NCBI GenBank assembly: GCA_008704415.1
Contig: VXIS01000033.1
Span: forward strand, 62,001-126,000
DNA length: 64,000 nt
Source of the DNA: Sphaerosporella brunnea
Lineage: Eukaryota; Ascomycota; Pezizomycetes; Pezizales; Pyronemataceae
Direction: 5' to 3'
This document shows positions 1-11,880 of this stretch, piece by piece. Within the stretch, counting starts at the first letter, position 1; every line of letters begins with the position of its first letter. The notes beneath the pieces were generated by a model, which did not search any database, was not told where the DNA came from, and saw only the letters and a program-made list of their open reading frames with translations. The translations under genes and the position numbers were made by a program.

Positions 1-255
1 CAGGCAAAGTGGTGGGGTGGAAGCGCGGGAGTCGCCTACGATCCTAACTACCACCAGGCTGGCGATGTGAAGAGCAACTTAAATGTGGGCGCGTGGATCC
101 AGTGCACGAAGGGATTTGCGCACGCAATTGCTACTTATGCGAATGACTTGAAGGGGATCCCGAGAGGGGGCAAAAGGGATGCTGCCAAGAAAAGGCAGAT
201 CAGCCACGATCGGAGGAGGAATTCTGCTTGCAATCATAAGTTACATGGACTCTGA
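1..255 (+). CDS. M28-family aminopeptidase, C-terminal end only (partial)
   Basis: The reading frame is open from base 1 and ends in TGA at 253-255, so the start lies outside the window. The visible 84 residues match the tail of secreted M28 zinc aminopeptidases of the PA-domain (aminopeptidase Y / Lap2) type. They begin WWGGSAGVAYDPNYHQAGD, continue with an NLN motif and end with AIATYANDL. In that family this segment carries the last zinc-ligand histidine (YHQAGD) and the final helix, and the enzymes release N-terminal amino acids from peptides outside the cell. A basic tail after IPRGG (about 28 residues) is longer than usual and may be a frame run-on past a drifted stop. Family assignment is from motif recognition; the catalytic core is not visible. 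Confidence 0.72.
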   Translation, partial: QAKWWGGSAGVAYDPNYHQAGDVKSNLNVGAWIQCTKGFAHAIATYANDLKGIPRGGKRDAAKKRQISHDRRRNSACNHKLHGL

Positions 256-1979
256 GCTATGATTTATGAGAAACGCTGTAGGTAGATGTATTCGCTATGT
301 ACTTTTTCGAAGAATTGCGCCAAAAGGCAATGTGAAGTGTTGATTCCCATGCGCGAGTTTTGTCCGTGGAGGAATAGCTCGTGAGGGCGCTTGCGATAAG
401 AAGGGGCAGATGGTTTTGCGTTCTTCTGGGCTCTTCCGGGAGTGAAAGCTCCAGTATTAGCCATCTGCGGATGGCATGTATCTGAGCATCTGTTGCGTTT
501 TATAGCGGGTTAGCTATGTTCGCCTAAATGCCAGCGGTGAACGATTGAAAAGAACGTCTCTGCAATGTAACTCAGCCCGTAATGATTGGACCGTCATTGA
601 GGAGCGGCTAAATGCAATTCCCCATTCGGTACAGTGAAAATACATCCTGGCAGTAGAAAAGAGAAATGGCAGGAGGCAAGCGTAGGTTCTGGATGCACTC
701 CAGTGACGAAAGCATCCGTCAAGATGCTCCCCTACCCTTCCGAATCATGCAATCAAGAACCCCAAGGGTAGTTAAAAGTACCAGGTAATTTGTTGAGGAT
801 CCGGGCCCTGGAATCTTCTGGCCCAACTTTTTGAAACGCTTGACCGAAACTCGTAATGCGATTCACCCCTGAAAGTTCGTTACCGTCCCATGGTTATCCA
901 AATACTTGAAAGCATGAAAAGAATCTTTGGTTTTTTTCAGACTTGGTGATTACTCGCTCCATCATCGAGGAGCGACTGAAAACCAATGCCACTCCTCCCC
1001 ATAGGCCCGGTGAAAGGACATCATGAAACCGAGTAGGTTGCTAAGCCGAGTTGAATGCAAGAATTGAAGGCGGCTTACCCTCGGAAACCAGTTGATAAAA
1101 TATGTTCGAGGATATCTTCCTAGGCTTCAGAGCCAGCCTTTGATTATGAATGGAGGATCGAGGTGATGACTTGGACCTTCCGGCAAAAACCATGACATCG
1201 GCCGATTGGAACTCTCGTCATTTACACTGTGTTTGATCTATATACCGTGTCAGCTGTAGTTTTCTTTGAATTGAAGCGATATCAAAGGTGCAAATACAAA
1301 ATAGCCTGAACAGAATGCCATCAGCGGGAACAACTCAACGCAGCGTCACAACCCTAGGCGCTGTGGCGACCGAGGAGGAAACTGCGGAATGAGGAGTTTT
1401 CTTTTTCGCTGAATCTGACCGATGCCGATTCGCGATCGTTGCTGAGGCTCACAGAAGATAGACTGGTAAAAAACGAGGATTGGTACAGGTCTTAGAAAAA
1501 GGTGGGCACGAATTTGAATGAAGGGAGAGGAGGAATTTCGAAGATCATCGGGGAAGTGCATGTGCACGTGGACAATGCTGGCTAGTCCCACTGAAACGTC
1601 ATCCTGCGGAGCCTCCGGTGGCGACAATGCGCATCGAGCGCTTCATTATAAAGCGCTAGTATTACCAATATGGGGATGAGATTCCTCGGTGGCAGGCACT
1701 GATAAATACCGAAATATCCCATGACTAAGGCATTGTGGGTCTTTTATGGAGAAGGAGGTTCGAGAGTGAATTCTGACCTTCCATAATTTAGCATTGTCCG
1801 AGCCGGAAGTTCTAACAGGCTCAAGGAAATGGACAAGTTTCGGATGAAGAGCACTATAGATTCTTCCAGATCCATATCAATGGTCTTCAAAGGCAACCCC
1901 CTCTTCAAGACGAATCTTCGCTCATGCCGCCCAAATAAATTCCCTGTCCTCAGCCTAGCCCCACCACTGATGGTCAACG
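256..1979. other. gene-free stretch
   Basis: Only short, low-quality open frames occur here and none shows a recognisable motif or plausible splice chain. I see no TIR or tandem repeat. The right end holds the likely upstream region of the Atg8-like gene. Confidence 0.5.
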
Positions 1980-2405
1980 ATGTCTACTGTTAACAGTAAC
2001 CTCCCCGAAGCCTCCATCCACACGCATCACCATCCCGTAACTCTCATACTGACCCGTTCCCCGACTTGCTCTTCCCTCCCTACCCTCAAACCCAAGCACC
2101 TAACCCTCTCACCATCGCAAACCTTCAACGATCTAAGGGCACTCGTCCGCTCACAACTAAATCTCCACAAAACACCGGAGCGCTGCTTATTCCTGACTGT
2201 GAATGGAGAGCTCATAGCCGGTAATATGACGATGTGGACGCTACAAAGAGATTTTGGGGTGCAGGTGGTGTATAGCGAGGAGTTCCCCGGAATAGAAGAG
2301 GAATTGGAAGCAACTGGATGCTCGAATGTAAGGATACTAAGAAAGCGAAATGAGCTGCGGAGCCGCGCAAGGCGTCATTATGATCGCCGCCATTGGCATA
2401 ATTAG
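1980..2405 (+). CDS. Divergent Atg8-like ubiquitin-fold protein
   Basis: Single-exon ORF of 141 residues starting at ATG 1980. Residues about 20-105 line up by eye with Atg8/LC3 along the whole ubiquitin-like fold. HPVTLILTRSP corresponds to the RIPVI(V/C)E strand, LKPKHLTLS to KKYLVP, FNDLRALVRSQLNL to FVYVIRKRIKL, ERCLFLTVNGELI to EKAIFIFVxxxLP, and VQVVYSEEFPG to LYVTYSGENTFG. In Atg8 the terminal Gly is joined to phosphatidylethanolamine after Atg4 cleavage. Here the aligned Gly is followed by a further 37 residues rich in Arg and Glu. The N-terminal helical extension of Atg8 is short or absent; an upstream in-phase segment around 1830-1975 could hold a missed exon. Either a non-canonical Atg8 paralogue or another ubiquitin-fold protein. 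Family call is inference from alignment by eye. Confidence 0.5.
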   Translation: MSTVNSNLPEASIHTHHHPVTLILTRSPTCSSLPTLKPKHLTLSPSQTFNDLRALVRSQLNLHKTPERCLFLTVNGELIAGNMTMWTLQRDFGVQVVYSEEFPGIEEELEATGCSNVRILRKRNELRSRARRHYDRRHWHN

Positions 2406-2705
2406 ATCACTCGAAGCGGGAAAATTCAAATTATTCCTCGCAGAAGTCCTTCTAAAGATATGCACAAAGCACTGCACAAAAAGAAAACACCTGCCGCTAC
2501 GGCTGCAAAAACCTGATCCAAATCCAAAAGCCAAATCCACAACCCACAACCCATAATCAAACCAAAGAACTGAACGCCTCCAGCAGCTTCTTCCGGAGAG
2601 ACAAACGGCATTGCTCTAGCTAGATCTCTAAAAATACAAGTCATATGGTACTACGACTATTCCTTAGGCCCTGGCGTAGCGGCCAACAGGAAGGGTGCCG
2701 TTTCT

Positions 2706-4068
<1,363 letters not shown>

Positions 4069-4235
4069 ATTTCCAAGGCCGAGACTGTATCAAAGAATGA
4101 AAAAGTTGAGTGAAGGAGTGAAAGTCTAGCTTTCTAAATAAGAGAGTGGATGCTGCTTTGGATGGTCGAGTGTGGATCCAGATCCCCTTGCGTGCTGTGA
4201 TGCTGGAGATGTTTTGGGGGGGGAATTTGGGGAGG

Positions 4236-4243
4236 CTTTATAT
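4236..4243 (-). promoter_or_regulatory. TATA-like element upstream of the subtilisin gene
   Basis: Minus-strand ATATAAAG about 170 bp 5' of the subtilisin ATG. Position is plausible for a fungal promoter but is judged only from sequence. Confidence 0.3.
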
Positions 4244-4784
4244 CAACTGGATGGTAGTCTGGACGCCATGTCGGTATCCGGCTTGTCTAGCTTAACGGTC
4301 TGTGGCAGGGACGTCTGTGTGTTGGAGGCCATGGTAGCAGCCGGGAAAAAGCCCGAGATTGATGGCAAGGTCCCAAAACCCGAAAAATAGCTGGCCTTGG
4401 TAGCTATGCGGTACACCATTGGTACTCTAGGGAATTAAGGAAAAGCTTGCTACGGTAGTGGTAGGCTTCTACCCGCCGATTCTTCAGGACCGTAGAGCAC
4501 ATGTCTGGCGAACTGTTCTCCATGGCCGAAAACGGTTACAAAATCCTTCATAGAGCTCAATCCAGGCAACCGGAGGTCTAGGCCAATAACGGTTATCGGG
4601 TTTTGCCAGCAAGGAAAACGTCTCCGGCCGGGAGACGTTCCAAAGCAGAGTAATTGCTCTCATTGGCCATAGCAACGCCTCTTGCCACTAGTACCTAGTT
4701 TCTTCTCCTCTACCCGCTTAGGAGTTTATTCTCCGCAAAAACTTCCACGTTCCGGAATTAAGTGGGGTCGCTTGAAATACCCTA

Positions 4785-4996
4785 CTATCGCATGGCCCCC
4801 AGCTGCGTTTTTTCCCCAGCTGCGCGCTGAGATGTACGCTGGCTGGCTCAGAAATACGCGGGTAAGCTTTGGCAGGGACCTCGCGTAGCAACCACCACTC
4901 AGAAACGTTGCCCGTTGCCATGCGTATTTCTGAGCCAGCCAGCGTACATCTCAGCGCGCAGCTGGGGAGAAAACGCAGCAGGGGGCCATGCGATAG
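4785..4996. mobile_element. Palindromic foldback element (MITE-like), TA-flanked
   Basis: Two nearly perfect inverted arms of about 75 bp (4785-4859 and 4922-4996) surround a 62-bp loop. The outer ends CTATCGCATGG / CCATGCGATAG are each bordered by TA (4783-4784 and 4997-4998), as expected for a Tc1/mariner-type non-autonomous element. No coding sequence inside. Confidence 0.7.
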
Positions 4997-5763
4997 TATC
5001 ACGTTGCCGCGACAGAAGAGTTCAAGCGCGCAGAACTTAATGATTTGCGCAGCCAATAAAGTGGCGCCATGCCTCTGACGATCATTTCCAGGCGTCACCA
5101 ACAAAGGTTAAGCGCGAAGATCGACCCGCAACTTCGGAAACCAGACAGTAGACGTTTCGAATTTCTCGAATTTCTCCGCACTCTTAGTTGGGATCGAATG
5201 ATAACCCAACATGGCCAATTGTTTCGTCACCGGAACGCACCGAACAGAGATGTTCACCACCAGCTTCCCGAATCTCGAAATTCGTCCAGGGGCAACAAGG
5301 GGTTAACGGCAGCTGTCATGAAAACCCTATCAAACATCAAACTCGACCGACTCGATCACGCTTGGGAAACAAGCTTCGGTCGCTCTGTGTAATCCAAACG
5401 GATGGCGGTTAGTGGCACTGAAACACCCAGGAGAGCCGGCTCACCTCCCCACGGTGGGGTACAGGCGTAAAAGAAAGCCCAGCTTTTGCGGGGATTTAGG
5501 TGAAACAATTTGCCTTCCGACCGATCACATGCCGGGCTCTTCCCTTTGCCGTGATCCAGAAACCGGACCTGTAGATCTGGCGTGATTCGTGATAGCGCGT
5601 CAGGAGGGGCCGCGATATCGGCAGTCATGACTGGCTCTCTTAGGAAGACAGCCGAAGGAATGAAGCCCAGCCAGCAGTCGATTCCGAGTCACAGTGACAA
5701 AACGAGTGATTTCTAGTGAAGCAACCACCACTGCAAGCTTGCCCGTTTCCCCAGCTCTGCCTA

Positions 5764-5908
5764 CCGTATAAACTCGCCAATAAGCAACACAGGCCGAAGT
5801 GGTGGGGCAATGGGTAACACGCCAAGAAAGCTTGTGATTAGATCTTGGCACGTTACACCCATTGCCCCACCTCTTCGGCCTGTGTTGCTTATTGGCGGGT
5901 TTATACGG
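5764..5908. mobile_element. Palindromic MITE-like element with CCGTATAAAC ends, TA-flanked
   Basis: Imperfect palindrome of 145 bp with arms of about 63 bp. The ends read TA-CCGTATAAAC and GTTTATACGG-TA. The outer TACCGTA motif recurs in other elements of this window (6385, 19034, 31405). Confidence 0.65.
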
Positions 5909-6384
5909 TAGTGTTCTACCTATTAGCCAGCCAAACCCGCGGGATCTTCGTTGTAAGCCGTATCTGCGCACTTCCTCAGATGAACTACCCAGATTGACAG
6001 CGCATGAAGCTTGAAGCGCAGGAAAACGCGCGGGGGGGTTGTACTTCGTTGTGGATGAGGGATTCAGGATAGTGGAAGACTTCCCTCAGGAATCTAGAAG
6101 GCTTTAGTCAGAAACCGTGTCTGAAAGGGTCCCCTCATTCCTGTTGGGCTGATTTGAAAGTAAAGCCATCGTTGCCTTCACACCACCACCGGTCGAGGGC
6201 GACGTCACGGCCGATGATTTATGGCTACTCGGAGTGACCACCGCCCCAATCACCTTGCGAGACCCCCCCCCCCTCTCCATTCAGACTTTTCGTCTGAAAC
6301 CAGAAAAATAAGGTTTCAAGGCTTCCAGATCCGCTCTGGACTCTTCTAGAAGTCTTCCAATTTCCAGCTCAACGAATGGAAGTA

Positions 6385-6457
6385 CCGTAGAAACTCTTAT
6401 GTACCGCACAGTGGCGCAGTCACTTCGCCACTGCGCGGTACATAAGGGTTTCTATGG
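6385..6457. mobile_element. Short palindromic element with CCGTAGAAAC ends, TA-flanked
   Basis: A 73-bp hairpin with ends TA-CCGTAGAAAC and GTTTCTATGG-TA and a few loop bases. Shares the TACCGTA outer motif with the neighbouring element at 5764. Confidence 0.55.
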
Positions 6458-8776
6458 TATCTTTCTCTACAATAACGTTTCCAGCAATTAAGTACCGCAA
6501 AAAATACCGCGGATGTTACCACATATATCATATTTCCACTTGCACCGGGAATAAACTTATGACAGGTAGGTAATACTCCAAACATGTTTCTAGGAGCTTA
6601 GGCATGCTCTTACCTGTCCAGCAGCCAGGAATGCGCAGTGACACCGACATGATAGGTAACGCCTTTCTGTCACTGTACATGACTCGGTAATACTTTCGAG
6701 TGGAGTCTGTGGTGGTGGTTTGAGAGAGTGTGCCGGAGGGAGCCCCAAGGCTGGATTGCAGAGAACACGAGTCAACAGCCGTCACGGTGTCATTAGTACA
6801 GCGCCACTTCATGTAAAGTCATATGTACGTTGCATTCAGAGCGTATGTGTGTGAAACACGGCGCCGTTGCTTTCATTCAGTGTCTTCGCTAAAGCTCCTC
6901 CACGGCTCCGCTCCAGAATGATAGAGCTGTGCAGTCGCTTCGCTCCAAACTCCAACGGTTGAGCCACCGGAAAACGCCACACCAACTGCCTTATATAGGG
7001 ATAGATATAACTCGCACTAGATAAACAGTGCCTCACTAGCTAGCACTCACATTGTGTCAGGATGCATATTCCAACAGGGACGGGAAGGCGACGGCGCGCC
7101 TGTGGTCGGGGAGCCTGGCGAAATGGAGCCTTCACAGGAGCCTAGTGGGGCAACGTACATAGCATCACTGCTCCGGCACGCGTCTTCGCTGGTGCGATCC
7201 TATTCGTCCCCAGTTCCCCCAGCACAGCCGCGAAACCAGTTCGCATCTCGTCGAAACCGGCGCGTTGCTATACCACATTCGCTCCTTGTATCGTTTGGAT
7301 TTGCAACCGGCCATCCTCGGCTTCCAACTGCCCATCATGCGTCTCCGACTGCCTGGTGTGGGGGCTCTGACTCTTGCCGCTTGTTAGGCGGTGGTGCCGG
7401 TGACCTATGTACGGCGAGCCTAGGCGGGTACAACGAAGCACAATCCCCCCCCCCCCAACAATGACAACAATCCCCCATCGACAACCACAGCGGCAGGAGC
7501 ATCGGTAAAAAGACGAGAAGCCGTCATTTTTGGTCGCTAATAAATACAATACGTTAGCAAACCAAAAATACAAAAACCGAAGGTTTGTACTGAGTACGTA
7601 GTTCATGAACTCAAAGCCACGGAGGCCCTGCAGTCGCCCCCATAAACGAGCTGGTATCCGTACGATCACCGCAGTAGACACGCACAGTCTGTGTGGGTTC
7701 CAAGGCTCGAATCCAACTTCTGGATCCAGGTTGTGAATCTGTCGAGGCGCTCCCGCGAAATGTCTTCCTCAAAGTGGATCATGCAAAGTACTTCAACTTC
7801 CAGAATCCTCTTCGTCTTTGCCGCTGCTGTGGCCAGAGACATGTCTTCTGACCTCCATACTGGGAGGTATTGGGGGTAACACCCGGCGGGGGACGTTCTC
7901 GGTCAAGCTCACTGCGGAGACTGTGGTGCGTGCGGTGTCCATCATTAAAGCGATGGAGAAACGTCCTTCTATAATTTTATGAACCGGCCTCCGATTGATG
8001 CTTGCCGAAATTTTTTCCGCGGTTGTGAGCGCGATCACCTCCCCAAACTCAATGCACCTCTTCTCCCTTCCCAGCCTCTTGATGACCACACAAAGTTGTT
8101 GTGTAAAGCTTAATGTTCGATTACGCGGTGGTACGCAGTGCTCCAACAGCCAGCCAGCCGGCCGGCTGCATGTGGGCTGCGTCGGCTGATCAAAAGGCCT
8201 GCTTGGGCAGCAATCCGCAGCCCGGCTTCCCCCCACTATACGATGTGCGAACTCGGGATAGCTAGTATCGTGAAGTCGAACGAAAACTGGCATTGGGCAA
8301 AGGCGAAAAGCGAACGCGGGACCAGAAAGAGCGGAACGCCTAGTATTGGATAGAGAATACCAGTCCTTTCAACTTGTATAGTAGCCGTTTTGACAAAAAG
8401 GGTATCTGCCCGGTCGTACAGCCTGCCGGGTAGATGCTGGGGAATGCACTAAATTTTGTCTGCCGAGCTGGTTGGCTTGCCCAGAAAACTGGCCAGTTGG
8501 TCGGCCGGATAGAACGTATGCAATTTGGTGGGCACTTTCTTCTAATTTACTGAAGCAAAGTGCAAACGGTAGTCTTATGGTGATGAGTATATAGTCAAAG
8601 AAATCCCATCTACTAGAAAGCTTGTCTGAACCTGCACGGTGGTTGTCGGAACTTGGAGCCATGTGATGATATTCCCTTACTTCTCCTGCCCATTCAAAAC
8701 CAAGCGCATCTAATCCCCACAACTCTTGGTATCCAAACACCCTGCGCCTCCCGTCAGCCTTGCAACCCTCCCCCGA

Positions 8777-9127
8777 CTACCTAAACGTGCACTTACAGGC
8801 ATGATCACTCGGCACGTCATAGACCACGTTCGCAGTATTGGGGCAAAGACAATTCAGCGCAGCAATTTCTTGCACCAGGCGCTCGCACTTCCTTGCTTCA
8901 TTGGTTCCGGGGGCAAGCCAAAGCTCACACACAGTGCGTGCAGCGGGAGCGTTCGAGCGTGCGCAGGAGCGCTTCTCCAATGAGGCTGGGGCCGGCTAAA
9001 TAATGAGAATAAGTGTTAGCAGAGGTAGGTGTGGGAGTGTGGGAGCCGCGGCCCGGGGGGGGGGGGGAGGTGCTACAGAGGCTGCCGAAAGAGTGGAGGC
9101 CAGGAGGAGGAGAATTGGGGTCTTCAT
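8777..9127 (-). CDS. Small secreted cysteine-rich protein (candidate effector)
   Basis: Two exons on the minus strand, 9077..9127 and 8777..8995, with a GTAGCA...TAG intron of 81 bp that contains a run of C's and a GCTAAC branch-point match. The 89-residue product begins MKTPILLLLASTLSAAS, a clear signal peptide. It is followed by PAPASLEKR, which ends in a Kex2-type Lys-Arg site. The mature chain of about 64 residues starts SCARS and has seven cysteines, closing with HACKCTFR. The stop TAG directly follows. Size, secretion signal, dibasic processing and Cys content fit fungal small secreted proteins, but I recognise no named family. The model rests on splice signals and phase (270 coding nt). 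Confidence 0.6.
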
Positions 9128-9988
9128 TTTCGGCTGCTGCTGTGGTTTAGATGATGAAAAAAGATGGATGAGAAATGGCAAAAGTGCGGACTTTATACCC
9201 AAAATTTTGGACAATAGAGCGATTGACCCTTCTGGAACAGTTACTGTAGTATGGTTTTGGGTTCGTTGGCTCCCTAATTTTACATCAGGTATAGTATAAG
9301 CCTTAACGTCGCCTTTCCGGGTGTAACTGAAAGGTACAACTGATGGTACCGCTAGCTCGTCTTTCGTTAAATCTTGTAGTATCCGGCGGCTCGAAAAGAA
9401 CTGCTCTAACCGGACAAGATATTTCGGTACCTGAACACCGGAAGCTTGCAGGTTGTGCTACCGAAAACACTAGATTTACAACTTTACAATCGACGGTATT
9501 CTAGATCTTTCAGGTACCCGGTCACGAGGTAAGACCGGCTTCAGAGGGATAAACAGTTTATGGCACAGTAGGCACCTTCCCATTGGGTATTCTCAAGTGC
9601 AGAAAACAATCTTCTATTTTCTTGTATACCTCATAGAACAGGGGATGGCGACCCCTTAGTGGTCTATTCTACAATAATAGAAGGCCAAAATTTTGAAACA
9701 TGCAGGATCTGGGGATAGATAATAATTATATTGGACCACAACACGGGAAAGGGACGGTCACAAATGATTGTGGTATGTAGGAAAAGAGCTGTACTTGTCT
9801 CTCTGCTACCGGACTCGAGGGCGGAGGAGGTGTGGGAGGGCTGTTGATCGAAACTACGGGAACAGAGTACAATCACATATGACACATGCTAGGAAGCACA
9901 AAGCAAAAAGATAATGGACACGATTCAATCTAAACCCCGAAGGACACAAATCCCCGTCCCCCGGCCAGTCTTCCACCGCCACCACCGA
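9128..9988. other. gene-free stretch
   Basis: Promoter-side region of the small secreted protein and 3' region of the repeat-protein gene. Several short GGTACC/CCGG motifs occur between 9340 and 9540, but no clean inverted or tandem structure could be traced. Confidence 0.4.
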
Positions 9989-11880
9989 CTACTTCTTTTC
10001 CGTCTCACCGCGAAGAAACAGCATCTTGGCCAACGCCCTGTCTTCATTCGCCATCCTACGGCGCTCCACGAAGTCCTCCCCGAAGAGACCGGCCTCTGGA
10101 GTACTCTCGAAAGGACGGGACTTAAAGATCTTCTTGATCAGAACACTCTTCGCTCCAGAGGTAGCTACCTTAATAGAGTCCTTGCCGGGTTTGATGGTAC
10201 TGGAAGTGGCAGTAGCAGAGGGGGTGGCTGCGCCCTTGGCCTTGCCGGGTTTGACGGTACTGGAAGTGGCAGCAGCAGTGGGAGTGGCCTTGCCCTTGGC
10301 CTTGCCGGGCTTGACGGTACTGGAAGTGGCAGCAGCAGTGGAGGTGGCCGCGCCCTTGGCCTTGCCGGGCTTGACGGTACTGGAAGTGGTAGCAGCAGTG
10401 GGGGTGGCCGCGTCCTTGGCCTTGCCGGGCTTGACGGTACTGGAAGTGGCAGCAGCAGTGGCGGTGGCCGCGTCCTTGGCCTTGCCGGGCTTGACGGTAC
10501 TGGAAGTGGTAGCAGCAGTGGGGGTGGCCGCGTCCTTGGCCTTGCCGGGCTTGACGGTACTGGAAGTGGCAGCAGCAGTGGGAGTGGCCTTGCCCTTGGC
10601 CTTGCCGGGCTTGACGGTACTGGAAGTGGCAGCAGCAGTGGGAGTGGCCTTGCCCTTGGCCTTGCCCTTGGCCTTGCCCTTAGGAACAATCGCATGGTCG
10701 GCGACTGTCTTGGGCTTCTTGGTAGCGGATTTTCTCTCGCCGTCGGACTTCCTCTTGCGCGGAACCGTGGTAGTGGCTCCCTTGTTGCCTGCTCAAAAGT
10801 AATTTATCAGCTTCTCAAGTCTTCGCAACCACTGCACGGGGAACTTACTGCGGGAGCTCTTTTCTTTCACGTTCTTGGGGGATTCGACAGAAGTTCCGAT
10901 GGACTCAACGGTGCACTTAGTGGGTTCAGCCGAAGTTTTAATGGGTTGGGAAGTCTTGATGGTTTCGATGGAGGTCTTGATAGTTTCGACGGAGGTCTGG
11001 ATAGTTTCGACGAAGGTCTGGATAGTTTCGACGGTCTGGATAGTTTCGACCGAGGTCTTGATAGTTTCGACGAAGGTCTTGATAGTTTCGCCGAAGGTCT
11101 TGATATTTTCGACGAAGGTCTTGATAGTTTCGACGGAGGTCTGGATAGTTTCGACGGAGGTCTGGATATTTTCGACGGAACCAGGGATTGACGGAACAGC
11201 CTTGATGACTGTGATGAGATATGTTAGCATCTTGCGGTCCAGTGGAGTAAGAAAAAAAATGATTAGGAACTTACGCTCGGAGTCGTTGCCACCCACAATC
11301 TTGGTAGCGTCGGCGTTATCGACAGAAACCGTCTTGATGGATTCGGCAGCGATCTTGATGGATTCGGCAGCGATAATGATGGATTCGTTGCCACCCACAA
11401 TCTTGGTAGCGTCGGCGTTATCGACAGAAGCCGTCTTGATGGATTCGGCAGCGACCTTGATGGATTCGGCAGCGACAATGATGGATTCGGCAGCGATCAT
11501 GGCGGATTCGGCGCACTCGATGGAATTGTAAATTGCCTGAGCGGCCTTGATGGCTGCGTGGATGCATAAGTATCAATATCGTCCAAGCAAAAAAGATAAG
11601 TGATGGAGAACGAACAATCAAAAATGTCGACATTAGCAATCTTGGTGGAATCAACAACTCCAACGTCGGAGGTCTTGACGGAAGTTTCAACAACAGGCAC
11701 CATAGTGTCCTTGGCGGCGGTGTCGGAGAAAGTGGAAGTGGTGGAATCAACAACTCCAACGTCGGAGGTCTTGATGGAAGTTTCAATAACAGGCGCCATA
11801 GTGTCCGTGGCGGCAGTGTCGGAGAGAGTGGAAGTGGTGGAAGTAGGATCAATGGAAGTAGGATCAGTGGAGCAAGACAT
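9989..11880 (-). CDS. Exon-modular low-complexity repeat protein with basic nuclear-type tail
   Basis: Four exons on the minus strand: 11616..11880, 11275..11553, 10849..11208 and 9989..10788, totalling 567 residues. All three introns are phase 1 (donors GTTCGT, GTAAGT, GTAAGT). Each exon holds its own repeat. Exon 1 has two copies of an about 35-residue Ser/Thr-rich unit containing KTSDVGVVDS. Exon 2 has AAESIK heptads and two SVDNADATKIVGGN units. Exon 3 has about twelve VETIQTS/VETIKTF units. Exon 4 starts with PRKRKSDGERK, a nuclear-localisation-like stretch, then eight copies of a 20-residue Lys/Ala/Pro/Thr unit (PGKAKGKATPTAAATSST). It ends with a unique segment, ESTPEAGLFGEDFVERRR. The tail composition recalls histone H1-like or other nucleic-acid-binding disordered regions. 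I recognise no family. The long plus-strand frames over the same repeats are shadows. Confidence 0.65.
10181..10680. repeat. 60-bp coding minisatellite, about eight units
   Basis: Eight near-identical 60-bp units, each with the core TTGACGGTACTGGAAGTGG and differing at a few bases. They encode the 20-residue basic repeat of the last exon of the repeat protein on the minus strand. All frames stay open through the array, which creates misleading ORFs on the plus strand. Confidence 0.9.
10955..11178. repeat. Short coding tandem repeat (about 21-24 bp)
   Basis: Degenerate units of the form GGTCTTGATAGTTTCGACG encode VETI(K/Q)T(S/F) on the minus strand in exon 3 of the repeat protein. Confidence 0.8.

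Larger units (their letters stand above)
4244..8776. other. gene-free stretch with three palindromic elements
   Basis: No ORF in either strand has a recognisable domain or coherent splice chain. The stretch holds three short inverted-repeat elements, annotated separately. Around 8129-8260 there is a GC-rich CAGCCAGCC block whose first bases (CAGTGCTCCAACAGCC) resemble the end of the hAT-type MITE at 31518; no matching right end was found. Confidence 0.5.

Noticed and set aside
8129..8260. Possible second hAT-type element (CAGTGCTCCAACAGCC)
   Set aside because: No right end and no 8-bp duplication found, so not annotated as an element.
10026..10802. 258-residue plus-strand ORF of LALPGLTVLEVAAAVGV repeats
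   Set aside because: Another frame of the same array; no start context, domain or splice logic.
9914..11191. 425-residue plus-strand ORF rich in LAGLDGTGSGSSSGGG repeats
   Set aside because: It is the antisense shadow of the 60-bp array. The minus-strand four-exon model has proper splice sites, consistent phase and a natural start and stop.
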